From Molanna angustata (lineage: Eukaryota; Arthropoda; Insecta; Trichoptera; Molannidae), in contig OY754972.1 in NCBI GenBank assembly GCA_963576475.1, positions 8,361,062 through 8,425,061 on the forward strand: a stretch of DNA of 64,000 bases, given 5' to 3'. The notes beneath the pieces are model-generated. The model searched no databases and was not told the origin of the DNA. It worked only from the letters and a program-made list of their open reading frames with translations. Both the position numbers and the translations under genes were made by a program. Every line of letters starts with the position of its first letter. The first letter of the stretch is position 1. This document shows positions 12,066-22,744 of the stretch, one piece after another.

Positions 12066-12734
12066 CATTAAAATCACTGTAACTCCACCCACACAGGGGG
12101 CAATGCTGTAAATGTTGTAGTGTTGGATGATTTTTGTTTCTATTGATTACATAGTTTCATTTCAGACCTTGATAATGCCGAGTCAACTCAGCGAAAAAGT
12201 TCGATCATTGTAATCGAATTTTGTGGAAAAATACTTTGTTATATTTGTTCATTGATCATATACTTCTTTAAATTATTATAAAAAATGACTTACATTAGTC
12301 TGGAAGTCGCTAAATCTAACTCTATAATAAATATTTTTTTACAAAACTGAACACATCTGATGGGATACTAACTGAACATCCAAATAAATTCGGTCGCTTT
12401 GGGAGTTAATATTTTGAATGACTGTTATTTATATTTAATTCCCCCGTCGCCTTTGTTATGGTCACATTTCCAACTTACTCACTGCCTATGTTTGCCGTAA
12501 AGCACCGCGCTTGTAAGTTATTGAAAAAAGTTTCTCAGCAACAAGATTAAGTTTCTGGAACACATTTTTTTTAAATCCTCTGAGGACGCCATCAAGTGAT
12601 GTACAGTCGCCAAAAACACACCAATAATGGCGTACGGCACTCTTGGGCTTTATGAAATATGCGTCGCGTCGGTGGACAGTACCGAAATCAGGCATTGCAC
12701 AAACGTGTTGTTGTTTGTATGAACATTTTAAAAA
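12066..12734. other. Mostly unassigned
   Basis: No supported gene. A minus-strand frame covers 12486-12962. Its lower half (about 12486-12680), with YWCVFGDCTSLDGVL, is less AT-rich than its surroundings, but I cannot link it to a family. The upper part is only the antisense of the RTE coding at 12735-13192. Confidence 0.35.
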
Positions 12735-13235
12735 ATGCCACGAAATTATATTTAATGCAAATTCCGTTAATATCAGGATGCCTAAAGGGAAGTATATGGA
12801 GGAATAAGCACATGAATATCGAAAGCAAAGTCCGGATATATAAAACATGTGTAAGACCCCTTGCAACCTACGGAGTAGAGACCAGACCAGACACAACGAG
12901 AACAAAATCTCTTCTAAGAACATCAGAGATGAGGACATTGAGATATATAACCGGAAACACACTAAGAGACCGAATTCGAAATACTGAAATAAGAAAAAAG
13001 TATAGTACCAAAGACATCGTCAGATGGGGAAGACAGCGGAGGCGATATTGGAGCTCAGATGTTAACAGAATGGATGAAAATAGACTCCCACGTATCGCTC
13101 TCCAGGAGAACCCAGCTGGAAGAAGGCCACCAGGAAGACCTCCAAAGAGATGGCAAGACAACTGGCAGTCCACATCGCAGGAGACAGAATAGCGGTAGAA
13201 ACAGATCTTCGGATCTATGAAAAGGAAGAAGAAGA
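12735..13235 (+). pseudogene. RTE-like LINE C-terminal ORF remnant
   Basis: The frame ending at 13192 reads ISGCLKGSIWRNKHM, SKVRIYKTCVRPLATYG, LRTSEMRTLRYITGNTL, DRIRNTEIRKKYS, and ends with RRPPGRPPKRWQDNW. This is the RTE C-terminal order (KTxxRPxLTYGxE, RTxEMRxLR, GRPxxRW). It is 5'-truncated before the finger region and ends in a GAAGAAGAAG tail at 13222-13240. The N-terminal 25 residues predicted from the first ATG (12659) are outside the homology. Confidence 0.82.
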
Positions 13236-13479
13236 AGAAGTTAATATAGAAGTTAAAGTGTTAAAAACATTAAAAATGTCAGGAACAAAGTGGCTACTCG
13301 AAGTAGGTAAATTTCAAAATAAAATGAATGTGTCAACAATAATAATTTAATTTCTTTCGGTTTCTCTTCTTATTGTATTTTTTGGCTGTCATCTTTTTTT
13401 TGTGAACTTTTTACTGTGTAGGTTGATATATAAATAATATTTTACTGTGAACTTTTTATTGTTAAGGTTGATTTATGTA

Positions 13480-13690
13480 ACTATATTTTTTATTGTTTTT
13501 ATTTATTGTATACCTAATATGTATGTGTTATATTTTTTTGTATTGTAAAATGTACTAACTTTACAAACTTTACTGATAATTGCTTCGGAACAGACTCTGT
13601 CTAGTGAAGCAGTTATCTTTAATATATTTTGTTTTTAATATTGTGCTACTAAATAAATAAGTAGGTAAATAAAATAAATATTTTTTATTT
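13480..13690 (+). repeat. Probable LINE 3' UTR
   Basis: Contains a hairpin TGCTTCGGAACAGACTCTGT / CTAGTGAAGCAG that resembles the one at 35905-35940 and ends in an AAATAA-type tail. No coding sequence survives. Confidence 0.45.
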
Positions 13691-14052
13691 ATTGCAATGG
13701 TTCTCTCCGGGACAATATTTTTTATGTCATTCCATTGACTTTTTAATGGTACATCTAGCGGTGTGTTCAATATCCTAATTGCGACATCGGGTTTAGGCGC
13801 TATAATTATTTTTATTTACTTCTTCATACTTAACATTTTTATTAAGTGTTTTCTAATACATTCTTCCCGTTTTTCTATAGTTAACTTACAAAAATTATAT
13901 TTACCCGTCTTTTGTGAACACTTGCCATACCTTTTTTTTTTCGAGTTAAATTACTTTTCTTCTGAACAAAATCGTTGCGCGCGAACGTTGCAAACTTCAG
14001 TCGCCTAAGAGTATGACTGTAAATAACACGACCTGCTACGACTGATTTCGTA

Positions 14053-14152
14053 CACCCATAGCACAAGCATTGCTGCTTAGTTAAGGAAACGTATGAGGAT
14101 GTATACATATGTTTTTGTTACAAGGACATATTTATTCTTTCAAAAAAAAAAA
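14053..14152 (+). repeat. SINE-C 3' fragment
   Basis: CATAGCACAAGCATT, GAGGATGTATAC and AAGGACATATTTATTC, then poly-A, match the body of SINE-C at 41400-41502. Confidence 0.6.
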
Positions 14153-14361
14153 GTGTGGAGTGTTCACGTTCACGAAGATTACGTCGTCAATATTATCTAG
14201 CCCTCCATGATTTATAGCCACAAATAATGCCGTGATTCTATAAAAACTTTCATATCATTACCGAATTTTACTTTTAATTTTTATATTTTTAATAAATTGC
14301 TTGAATTTAAGTGGAAAAATATTTTTATCAATTCATTTAACTAGATTCGGTATTTTATGGA

Positions 14362-14872
14362 GAACCAAATCACTCATATATGAGTGGATAACCTTGATCC
14401 ACTATAGAAGATCACTCGAAGACGAATGGATAACAGCAATTCATTATAGAAAATCACTCATAGACGAGTGGGTAACCGTGATTCGCTATAGAAGATCACT
14501 CGTAGACGAATAGATAACCGTGATTCATTATAGAAGATCACTCATAGACGAGTGGATAACCGTGAATCGCTATAGAAGATCACTCGTAGACGAATAGATA
14601 ACCGTGATTCATTATAGAAGATCACTCATAGACGAGTGGATAACCGTGAATCGCTATAGAAGATCACTCGTAGACGAATGGATAACCGGAATTCATTATA
14701 GAAGATCACTTATATACGAGTGTATAACCGTTATTCACTATAGAAGATCTCTCGTAGACGAATGGATAACCGTAATTCATAATAGAGGATCACTCGTTGA
14801 CGAGTGGATAACCGTGACACACTTTAGATCACTCGTAGACGAATAGATAACCGTAATTAACTATAGAAGATC
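14362..14872 (+). repeat. 42 bp minisatellite, ~12 units
   Basis: Unit of the form AGAAGATCACTCRTAGACGA followed by a TGGATAACCGTGATTCACTAT half. Because 42 is a multiple of 3 it gives false open frames (14301-14513 and 14604-14846) with a repeating RSLxDEWITVxHYR peptide. Scattered stops (for example ATAG near 14510) argue against a protein. Confidence 0.92.
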
Positions 14873-15178
14873 AATAGAAACGAAGATTGAATATTATAGA
14901 AAAACCAGGAACTCAAGGCAGTTACAAGGCTTACGACCTGTCATTGGCTGGTTCCCGTGTTACGTGATCACTTTATGCGCTTGCGCAACGTTCACGAATT
15001 ATGCCTTCTTATCGAGTTCCCTTATCAAATTTTGAAAGTTCATATATATTTATACAATCACCTGAAAATAAGATATTATTACTATTGCCATCTATGAAGT
15101 AACGAAAAAAAACCCTTTTTTCCAACGGCATCTATTGAGAGATTGGTTTATTTGTAAGCTTGAAAATTGATTATTCAT
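14871..15178 (-). repeat. Rep-F old copy
   Basis: Diverged copy, in the orientation opposite to 52012, of the Rep-F unit. Landmarks are GGCTTACGACCTGTCATTGG, ACGTGATCACTTTATGCGCT and GGCATCTATTGAGAGATTGG. Confidence 0.75.
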
Positions 15179-15298
15179 TTATTTGGATAATGTATGTACA
15201 GAAAGTTCTAACAGCAAAGCTAAATATCTGAAATTACTTCGGCATAATAGTAAAAAAAAGATTGAATTAAACAAAAAGAGAAAAAAGTGTAAAAATAC

Positions 15299-15434
15299 TG
15301 ATCATTCCAATACCCACATTGCACCATAGTAGGTAGGTGTTCATTTTTTCTTCTTGAAAGTTTGACAATCTCTAAATACATTTTTATGAAGTACATTTCT
15401 ATTGGATTCTTAAACAAATAAAAGATATATTGTC
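15299..15434 (+). repeat. Rep-G, left part, split by SINE-B
   Basis: Matches 24595-24720: CACCATAGTA, then TTCTTCTTGAAAGTTTGACA and ATTCTTAAACAAATA. The match resumes after the SINE at 15641. Confidence 0.7.
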
Positions 15435-15640
15435 GACCGCCGTGGCACAGTTGGTAAGCCGTTCGGTTTCTGTGCGGACGTCCTGGGTTCGATTCCCAGC
15501 AGAGGAGAAAATTATTTCTCACGCAAATATTGCTTTTCAGGGCTGGAAACAGTGGTTAGTTGGAAGAAATCGCCATACGACAATAAACTCGCCACTTGCG
15601 CAGGGTGCAAGGAAGTGTTCATTATTACTATTTACTATTT
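15435..15640 (+). mobile_element. SINE-B copy inserted in Rep-G
   Basis: A tRNA-derived head with an A-box-like GTGGCACAGTTGGTAAGCC and B-box GGTTCGATTCC is followed by a body ending GTTGGAAGAAATCGCCATAC, then GACAATAAACTCGCCACTTG. The 3' body is shared with LINE 3' ends at 33120, 36780 and 55335. The uninterrupted Rep-G at 24560-24870 gives the empty site. It is not a tRNA gene: the anticodon arm does not fold cleanly and no acceptor stem is present. Confidence 0.85.
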
Positions 15641-16235
15641 AATATTCTCAGAGGACAAAAGTTTTCACAATACACCACACACACACGAAAACATTGTCAA
15701 GAAACTCATAGTATGCACTTTCTACATGATACCTGTTGAGAATTTTTAAGTAAAATTGCATTACAAGCAAGATGAGCATGTATGAGATAATCTATCAATG
15801 TTGAAGAGGCGATATATATGAAAATTTGGACAGATGAAATCATAGAGAAGTAATATCTATAGAAAACTAATCAGCTCAAAGTTTATGGACTCTACATATT
15901 CTACATATACATGTGATATCACTATGAAGTCAATCGGACTTATAGTTTGGGCTGCAGAGAGATCACAAAAAAACAACGTAAATGATGAATTCATAGAGAA
16001 GAAATTAAAAGTTGTCTGTGAAAAACTAATGAGCTCTAGTTCTATGCACTTTACACATATGATGTTAATATGAAGTCGATCGGACTTATAGTTTGGGCTG
16101 TAGAGAGGACTCTAAAAGGATAATCCGTACGGCGTACGCCATATACACATCACGACGAAACTCACTACATGATGCCCGTAGAGAAATTGATGTAAAAATT
16201 GTGAAATCATGACTCTACGATTCCATAGTGTGGAG
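15641..16235 (+). repeat. Rep-G, right part and related tandem blocks
   Basis: 15655-15800 continues the interrupted Rep-G (CAGAGGACAAAAGTTTTCAC, ACATGATACCTGTTGAGAA). 15840-16110 holds two imperfect ~160 bp repeats, each with TCGGACTTATAGTTTGGGCT. 16130-16235 matches 19960-20070 (CGACGAAACTCAC, then TTGTGAAATCATGACTCT). Confidence 0.65.
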
Positions 16236-17133
16236 GGTAAAAGGATGGATATTATTGACGCAGAAGTCAAATATTTGATATGTAATTAAAGATTCATTTC
16301 TTAGAGAGATAATAATTGAATTTTGACATTCAAAAGGATCTTTAAAAATTCAGAGACTGTTTTTGTTTTCAAGTTAAAGATTTATTCACTTGGAATTCCA
16401 CCAACTCATCATATAAAATTCTGGCGCTAAATCAAACTCGAAATCGTTGATATTCATTTATTTTTAACAATTTCCGTATCAATATTTTTTTAATCTGTAT
16501 TATGCGACGCTACGGGTGTTATTTTTATTTTAAAATTGCTCCATTTTATCGGTGATTTTTCTCGAATAAGGATTTATGAAAAAGTATTTTCGGATGGCGG
16601 AAAGGAGGAATTATTTTCTCCTTATCTTATTTATTGTTTACTCAATGTATCGAAACTACCCACTTAGGTGTATGGACTAATAAATATTCCTCTCCAGCTT
16701 TATCTATCTTCCCCATAGTATTTTACACCTCTCTTACTTAACACTTTGTGTGTATATTTAGCTTTGTTGATTTTTCGGATTTCACTATCCCGGCAAAAAT
16801 GGAAACTTTGGAGATGCCTAAAAATATATTTTTTTTGTCGAAAATAACGCAATTCATCTATAGCTCGGAGGCAAATTCTTGACATATATTTGGAAAAAAT
16901 AAGGCGAAAATCACGCAGCGTACGTGTTTATACGTTTGATAACGGGGTCTTGTTTGGATCGGTGTTCCGGATCGGCACGGAACCGGATATAATCGTTTTA
17001 CACCCACGCGAAACGGAACTGTGCCGAAAAAAATACGTGCACTCTAAATCCACCTGAATTTTTTCGCCGAAAATCTCGAGGGTCGATTTAGAATGAATTG
17101 ATATTTTTTCGTGAGAATATATTTATTTTCACG
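16236..17133. other. Unassigned
   Basis: About 0.9 kb of AT-rich sequence. 16890-17100 is somewhat GC-richer with several CG dinucleotides, but has no domain-bearing frame. The minus frame 16700-16885 shows nothing recognisable. Confidence 0.35.
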
Positions 17134-17366
17134 GCTTTTTATATGCAATCAGCTAGTAGGTACCTACTATACTTTTTATATGCAATCAGCTAGTAGGTAC
17201 CTACTATACTTTTTATATGCAATCAGCTAGTAGGTACCTACTATACTTTTTATATGCAATCAGCTAGTAGGTACCTACTATACTTTTTATATGCAATCAG
17301 CTAGTAGGTACCTACTATACTTTTTATATGCAATCAGCTAGTAGGTACCTACTATACTTTTTATAT
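17134..17366. repeat. 37 bp minisatellite with palindromic core, 6 units
   Basis: Six nearly identical units contain TATGCAATCAGC, then the perfect 16 bp palindrome TAGTAGGTACCTACTA and a TACTTTT spacer. Almost no divergence between units implies a recent expansion. Confidence 0.95.
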
Positions 17367-17529
17367 CAAATATAGACTTTAAAAATTATTGAAATTTTGA
17401 ATATTACGCTGCACACGTTGAAAGTAAACTCATTCACGAAATTGCAGTAGATCACTTAATAAAGGCTCTATCAACCGAAACGCTCGTCCTTTTAAAGATC
17501 CTCAAATACGCGGGTATTAGATTCTTGAT

Positions 17530-17615
17530 CAAAGTGGTATTGTAGTAGGTCATTCGACTTCTGTGCCGGCTTCCTGGTTTCGATACCCATTGCAGCTGAA
17601 GAGAAATTAAATCAA
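17530..17615 (+). repeat. Degenerate SINE-B head
   Basis: CGACTTCTGTGCCGGCTTCC, then TGGTTTCGATACCCATTGC and AGAAATT, follow the SINE-B tRNA head with many changes. Confidence 0.5.
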
Positions 17616-17800
17616 TAAAATTTTTCAAGCAATTATTGCTACTCTTCATTAACAATTGTTTGTTCACATTATGATGCATTTTTCCTTTTTTTAACTTGAA
17701 ATATATTTTATTTGTAAATATTTAATTTTTTTTAATGTTTGTAACTGTCACATCCTGATAGAACCCCAAAGTCAACTAGAATTATGAAAAAAAAAAATAA

Positions 17801-18284
17801 TTAAGTTCTACTTAAATTTTTCGCAAACGCGACTCCCATTCACCGGTATCGCTCTATGCTGAGCATTGTCAGAATGGTGAACAATAGTGATGAAGGCCAT
17901 CTATATATAGATTCAAAAAGAGCATAACAATAATAGAGAAGGAAGGGGAAATTCCAAGAAAAATAAAATACCTGAAAGTCATTAATATAAATATGTTTGT
18001 AGGTATAATAAAAATACAATTGAAGTGAAGGAATGAATATATAAATATTGTATTAAAATGACAGCAATTACATTAAATAATGCTCAACAGAAAAACCCGA
18101 TATTAACTATTCTAATGATAATTATAGTGGAGAAGTAGTCGTTCTCTAATATAGGAATCCTCTTTTTGAATCTATAATATATAGATGGTCTTCATCACTA
18201 TTGCTCACCATTCTGACGATGCTCAGCATAGAGCGATACCGGTTAATAGGAGTCGCGTTTGCGAAAAATTTAAGTAGAACTTAA
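17801..18284. mobile_element. MITE-H, 476 bp, ~125 bp terminal inverted repeats
   Basis: Ends GTTCTACTTAAATTTTTCGC and its inverse, flanked on both sides by TTAA (17801-17804, 18281-18284). The arms 17805-17925 and 18160-18280 match, with a shared CGCTCTATGCTGAGC segment. No transposase frame. TTAA could be a piggyBac-type duplication or simply part of the symmetric end. Confidence 0.85.
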
Positions 18285-18924
18285 AATTAAATATATTTTT
18301 TTTATAGACGAGAACATATTTTTTAAATTAAAAAATTTTTTTTTTCGTAATTCTAGTTAAATATTTATTTTTTTTTTATTTCTATACTTACATAATTAGT
18401 AGACAGAACATTAAATTAAACAAAATAAATAAAAAAAACTCGCCACTTTCGCACGGGACGAGGAACGAGGAAGTGTACACGAAAAAAATAGCATGAAGAT
18501 CTAAAGAATTCAACGATAAATCTACGACACACATTGAAGTGTATGTTTTTTTTTACAAAATAAATAGTATTATTTATTTGAAAGCGTGGCACTTGTTTCA
18601 AGTATTATTCTCAAAGCAATTTCGAGCCACCGCTGTTTTCCAGTGGCGCACTTGCGGCGGCGTATAATAAATTATAGGTACTTTTAAAAAGTTTATCCCC
18701 AGTTTGTTGGTGCATTCACATGCACACGCGTCATCCCGCCAGCCAAAGTTTTGATCGATAATTTCACAGTTTCGAAACACAAAAACGACAGTAGGAAAAC
18801 TATCGACACACGGAGTTTAATATGGTTTCCAAGTTTAATGGAGACGGAAATAATATAGTCACTATTTCAAATCATAATACAAGTCACTATTTCAAAACAT
18901 AATACAAGTCCTTTATTTAATTTT
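18285..18924. other. Mostly unassigned
   Basis: No gene supported. 18437-18480 (ACTCGCCACTTTCGCACGGG) resembles the SINE-B 3' segment on the plus strand. Confidence 0.35.
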
Positions 18925-19402
<478 letters not shown>

Positions 19403-19469
19403 TGCACCAATGTGTATGTAAATCAAAAGCGAAAATGCAATTAAAAAATCTTAAAAGACATTTTTAAAT

Positions 19470-19860
19470 GGTAATTGAACGAGTGGGTTGTGGCCAACAC
19501 TAAACTCTGCACACCATAGTAAGCGTTCATTTTTTCTTCTTGAAATGTTGACAATCTCAATATGGTAAAGAATGCTTATGTTGTATGAAATATTTTTTTC
19601 ATTCTTTACTACCAGGAATATAAATTTTCTAACGATAGAATATTTTTATATTAAGATAGACAAACTATTAATGCAGTATGGTGAAGAATGCTTATGTTGT
19701 ATGAAATATTTTAATAAAAGCAGTTAAATTTTGTTTTAAAGAACGTGAGAGCATTTTGAATATTTTGATATGTGATATTTTGACAGTTCTAAGTTCAAGC
19801 TATTCATATTCTTATATCAATATGAAATCAAAGAACTGAACATTGCAAACAAAAAAAAAT
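19470..19860 (+). repeat. Rep-G related fragment
   Basis: Begins ACGAGTGGGTTGTGGCCAAC, the shared Rep-G/Rep-T end, and continues CACCATAGTAAGCG and TTCTTCTTGAAATGTTGACA. Two internal copies of GGTGAAGAATGCTTATGTTG type (19563 and 19680) mark a local duplication. Confidence 0.6.
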
Positions 19861-19881
19861 TCTCTTGTTACATATTAGTTT

Positions 19882-19949
19882 CATACGCCGTACGCCGTAC
19901 GCCATACGCCATACGCCATACGCCATACGCCATACGCCGTACGCCATAC
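19882..19949. repeat. 7 bp tandem repeat (ACGCCRT)
   Basis: About nine tandem heptamers ACGCCAT/ACGCCGT inside a Rep-G arm. Single copies of the same heptamer occur at the matching places 16132 and 53197. Confidence 0.93.
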
Positions 19950-20100
19950 ATACAAACACATCATGACGAAACTCACAGTGTGCACTCTCTACATGATACC
20001 CGTTGAAAAATTGATGTAAAAAAAATACGCTTAAAAATTGTGAAATCATGACTCTCCCCTATTCCATAGTAAAAAGAGTTGATATGTATATTCACTACAT
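19950..20100 (+). repeat. Rep-G arm
   Basis: ATGACGAAACTCACAGTGTG, CATGATACCCGTTGA and TTGTGAAATCATGACTCT match 16140-16235 and, inverted, 53070-53180. Confidence 0.65.
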
Positions 20101-20251
20101 TCAGTACAGCTCAAGCCTATGTGGATATTAAAATATTATTTGTATTTTTCGAAAAAAATCCTTCATTGAATAGTGACGTTTGTCAACGAATAATTTTTTT
20201 TATAATTAATACATTTTTGGTATAAAATGTTTTTTTTTTTTATATACGTAG

Positions 20252-20360
20252 GAACTTGGACAGTCGGAGAAAAGGCGAAATTTGGGTACGACTTCTGGTA
20301 TCAGCCATATCACGACATAATGGTGGCATCCGAATGGGGTGCACCGAGGGTCTTTGAAAA
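20252..20360 (+). CDS. SELENBP1: Selenium-binding protein 1 / methanethiol oxidase, internal exon
   Basis: An internal exon of 109 bp between an AG acceptor (20250-20251, after a T-rich tract) and a GTAAGA donor at 20361. It enters in phase 1 (the preceding exon must supply G for the first Gly codon) and leaves in phase 2. It encodes GTWTVGEKAKFGYDFWYQP, then YHDIMVASEWGAP and RVFEK. YDFWYQP and the S/T-EWxAP block are hallmarks of SELENBP1, a copper-dependent methanethiol oxidase in animals that turns methanethiol into H2O2, formaldehyde and H2S; this function is family knowledge, not seen here. The exon covers part of the central beta-propeller-like region. No stop or frameshift is present, so the gene is probably functional. 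Earlier exons, including the one with the selenium-binding cysteine, are not found upstream within 20 kb. Confidence 0.93.
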
Positions 20361-21534
20361 GTAAGAATATTTTAATATTATTTTTGTTTTTGTTAAAAAA
20401 TAGAGATAAATTACAAGATATGTAGATTTAAAAAACCAAATGGATTTAAAAAAATTACCAATTATTTTTATTTATACCACGTTTTGTATCTTACGTTGAA
20501 GTTATCAGTTTTCGGAGCCGACCGCTTCAGGACACACTTTTACTTATTAGTTATCATCATAAACCATCATGTGCGACTTTACCGAATAGTCGGTATTAAC
20601 GAGGCAGATGTTGGAGAGGGTTGAGGATTACTTTTTTTTATATATTTATTAAGACAAAAAATAATCACACATATACTTTTTAGTTTGGTACAAAAAGTTG
20701 ATATATTTATTAATTTATTTACCTTTTACCACACCATATTAATTTATAATGACAACAGTAAGCAGATTACTGCTGCCCAACTAGGAAATCCTGTTTTAGG
20801 GCTAGCAGTTTACAATTTTTATTGACAATTATATACAATTATGAAACAGGTGATTGTTCCCCTTTCCACATATATATCACATTCTTTCCCTAAGAGATAT
20901 TTCTATTAAAAACAGACATGCTTAGAGATAAAAGTAACAAAATATAAAAAAAGGATATTTAAAAAGTCTATATATATTGAAAAAAATACCTATAAGAAGT
21001 AGAACGTATAATTTTGAATTCACAAGAATGGCGTTTTATAAAATTTTTCCATGTAACATAATTTCCTCCAAAGAGCATTCCAGCCATACCTATGTATGTC
21101 CAAAGAGCCTGTATCAGTGATATTTTGAGAATTATCCCTTTTGAATATACATAAATTCAGATACAATAAAATGTCACTAAGGTCCTTAAAGTTTTTACAT
21201 ATTCTGTATAGCGGTATCCTGAATGCTGCGTTAATTCTCGGTGTACTTGCAAAAAAAAAAGTTGAATATGTGGGATTATATATTAAGTAGAGAAATATTA
21301 AATAGATTCATTTATAATATATACATAAATATGTTCCGGCCAAATCCGACTTCAGACCAAACTGGTTTATCCTGGGTCAAATTGGTTTATCCTACGCGTG
21401 TCAGGATATATGTAATACGTTGTTTAACCAACCAAAAATTTGGTACGAAAAGGTTGGATAGGTTTGGATGTAGTCAATATAATTTATCAAAAAAAAAATA
21501 GTTATTTAAAAAAAAATAGTTGCATGCAAACCTG

Positions 21535-21651
21535 CCCCCCTAAACAACGTGTCATTTAGCTAAAAAAAATGTGACAGTTGTCACGTGACTTCCATACATT
21601 GAGTTATCTTTTCTTGTTTCTTTTCTTGAGCTAAATGACACTTTGTCTAGG
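21535..21651. mobile_element. MITE-I copy 1
   Basis: A short palindromic element with ends CCCCCTAAACAACGTGTCAT and its inverse ATGACACTTTGTCTAGG; the centre holds TGACAGTTGTCACGTGAC. Other copies are at 21993, 24249 and 24376. Confidence 0.8.
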
Positions 21652-21992
21652 CACCCAGGAGAACCGACCTCGACTAAGACGGGAAAAGGGCAATGAAGAA
21701 GTGAATATAAATATGTTTATAATTGTTGTTATAAGAGTTTATTTGTAATATTATGTAGATGTACAATTTTATGTACCTACTATTGATGGCATTCACTATA
21801 ACAATGTCACTGTTTCGAGATTACTTAGACTTGGCACAGATTTTTTCCCTAGTAGGGTATTGCAGATATAATTGATATTACTTATATAAATAAAATAGTT
21901 ATTTAGATATATTTTCATTTCACGAGTGTAGTTATAAATTTAATAATCAATAACTATTAAAACATATATGAAAGTCTTATCCAGATTATACT
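21652..21992 (+). repeat. Duplicated block with RTE 3' end, partner of 7590-7990
   Basis: Matches the reverse complement of 7590-7990, including CGACTAAGACGGGAAAAGGG and ACTATTGATGGCATTCACTA. It sits between MITE-I sequences and so probably inserted in a MITE-I cluster. Confidence 0.75.
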
Positions 21993-22081
21993 GTCACGTG
22001 ACTGACAACTGTCACTTCCATACATTGAGTTATATTTTCTTGTTCCTTTTCTTGAGCTAAATGACACGTTGTCTAGGGGGC
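21993..22081. mobile_element. MITE-I copy 2, half element
   Basis: Right half only: GACAACTGTCACTTCC, CATTGAGTTATATTTTCTTG and ATGACACGTTGTCTAGGGGG. Confidence 0.75.
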
Positions 22082-22546
22082 TGACCAGCCAATTCTTACA
22101 AAACTTTTTATTCGAAAAACTTTTTTTTTTCGGTTTTATTGTCCAGTATTAAAATTGCATATCCTGACACGCGTAGAATTAACCGATTCGGCCTAGGACA
22201 AAATTTTGGCCTGAAATCGGCTTACATGCCTATTCTTCAGGAAAAAATCAGCAGTGCCTCGATTTAATTGATTAACTTAAAATATGATTGATCTCCTGAC
22301 ATTAATGTTTGAACAAATTAAATCATTCTTTTGCTGTTGGTATTTTTCTGATAATATATAAGATGAAAATCATGACATTCAATTGATTCCTGCACCCACC
22401 AGTATTCTTAGTTGGTAAATAGTTTATTGGTGTCTGTTCTCAATCAAATACTTACTTACTTTCCGTGTCCGGAACACCATCATATTGGTTGGTGCTCCGG
22501 TGATGATGTGATATTTCTCAATCAAATGATGTGATATTTCTTTAAG

Positions 22547-22744
22547 GGGATATGATCCAAAGAACCCAGAGAATGCCCATGCATACGGCCAGTCCCTCAA
22601 CTTCTACAGCTGGTCCAAGAAACAGCTCATTCAGACAACGGATCTGGGAGCTGAGGGTTGCTGTCCATTGGAAATAAGATTTCTTCACGATCCTAAGAAA
22701 CCGATCGGCTTCGTTGGCTGCGCTGTGTACTCGAAACTTTTCAG
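22547..22744 (+). CDS. SELENBP1: Selenium-binding protein 1 / methanethiol oxidase, next internal exon
   Basis: A 198 bp internal exon, acceptor AG at 22545-22546 and donor GTAAGT at 22745, phase 2 at both ends. The first base completes the Lys codon begun in the previous exon (AA|G), giving ...VFEK-GYDPKNPENAHAYGQ. It continues SLNFYSWSKKQLIQTTDL, GAEGCCPLEIRFLHDPKK and PIGFVGCAVYSKLFR. PLEIRFLH(D/N)P and GFVGCA are diagnostic family blocks. A double Cys (GCC before PLEIRF) replaces the usual small or hydrophobic residues. The next exon should start with the residues following LFR (FYK-like in relatives). I did not find it in the remaining 41 kb, so the downstream intron is either longer than the window or the exon is too diverged for reading by eye. 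Confidence 0.94.

Larger units (their letters stand above)
21331..22232. repeat. Outer inverted repeat (TCCTGACACGCGTAG arms)
   Basis: 21335-21412 and 22160-22230 are complementary but diverged, sharing ACGCGTGTCAGGATAT and a GACTTCAGACCAAA-type segment. They look like the two ends of one DNA element later filled by MITE-I and the 21650-22000 block. Confidence 0.6.
20361..22546 (+). other. SELENBP1 intron loaded with repeats
   Basis: A 2186 bp GT-AG intron in phase 2. 20361-21330 is AT-rich without recognised elements. 21331-22232 is a nest of a large inverted repeat, two MITE-I copies and a duplicated RTE-end block. The acceptor is TTTCTTTAAG at 22537-22546. Confidence 0.85.
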
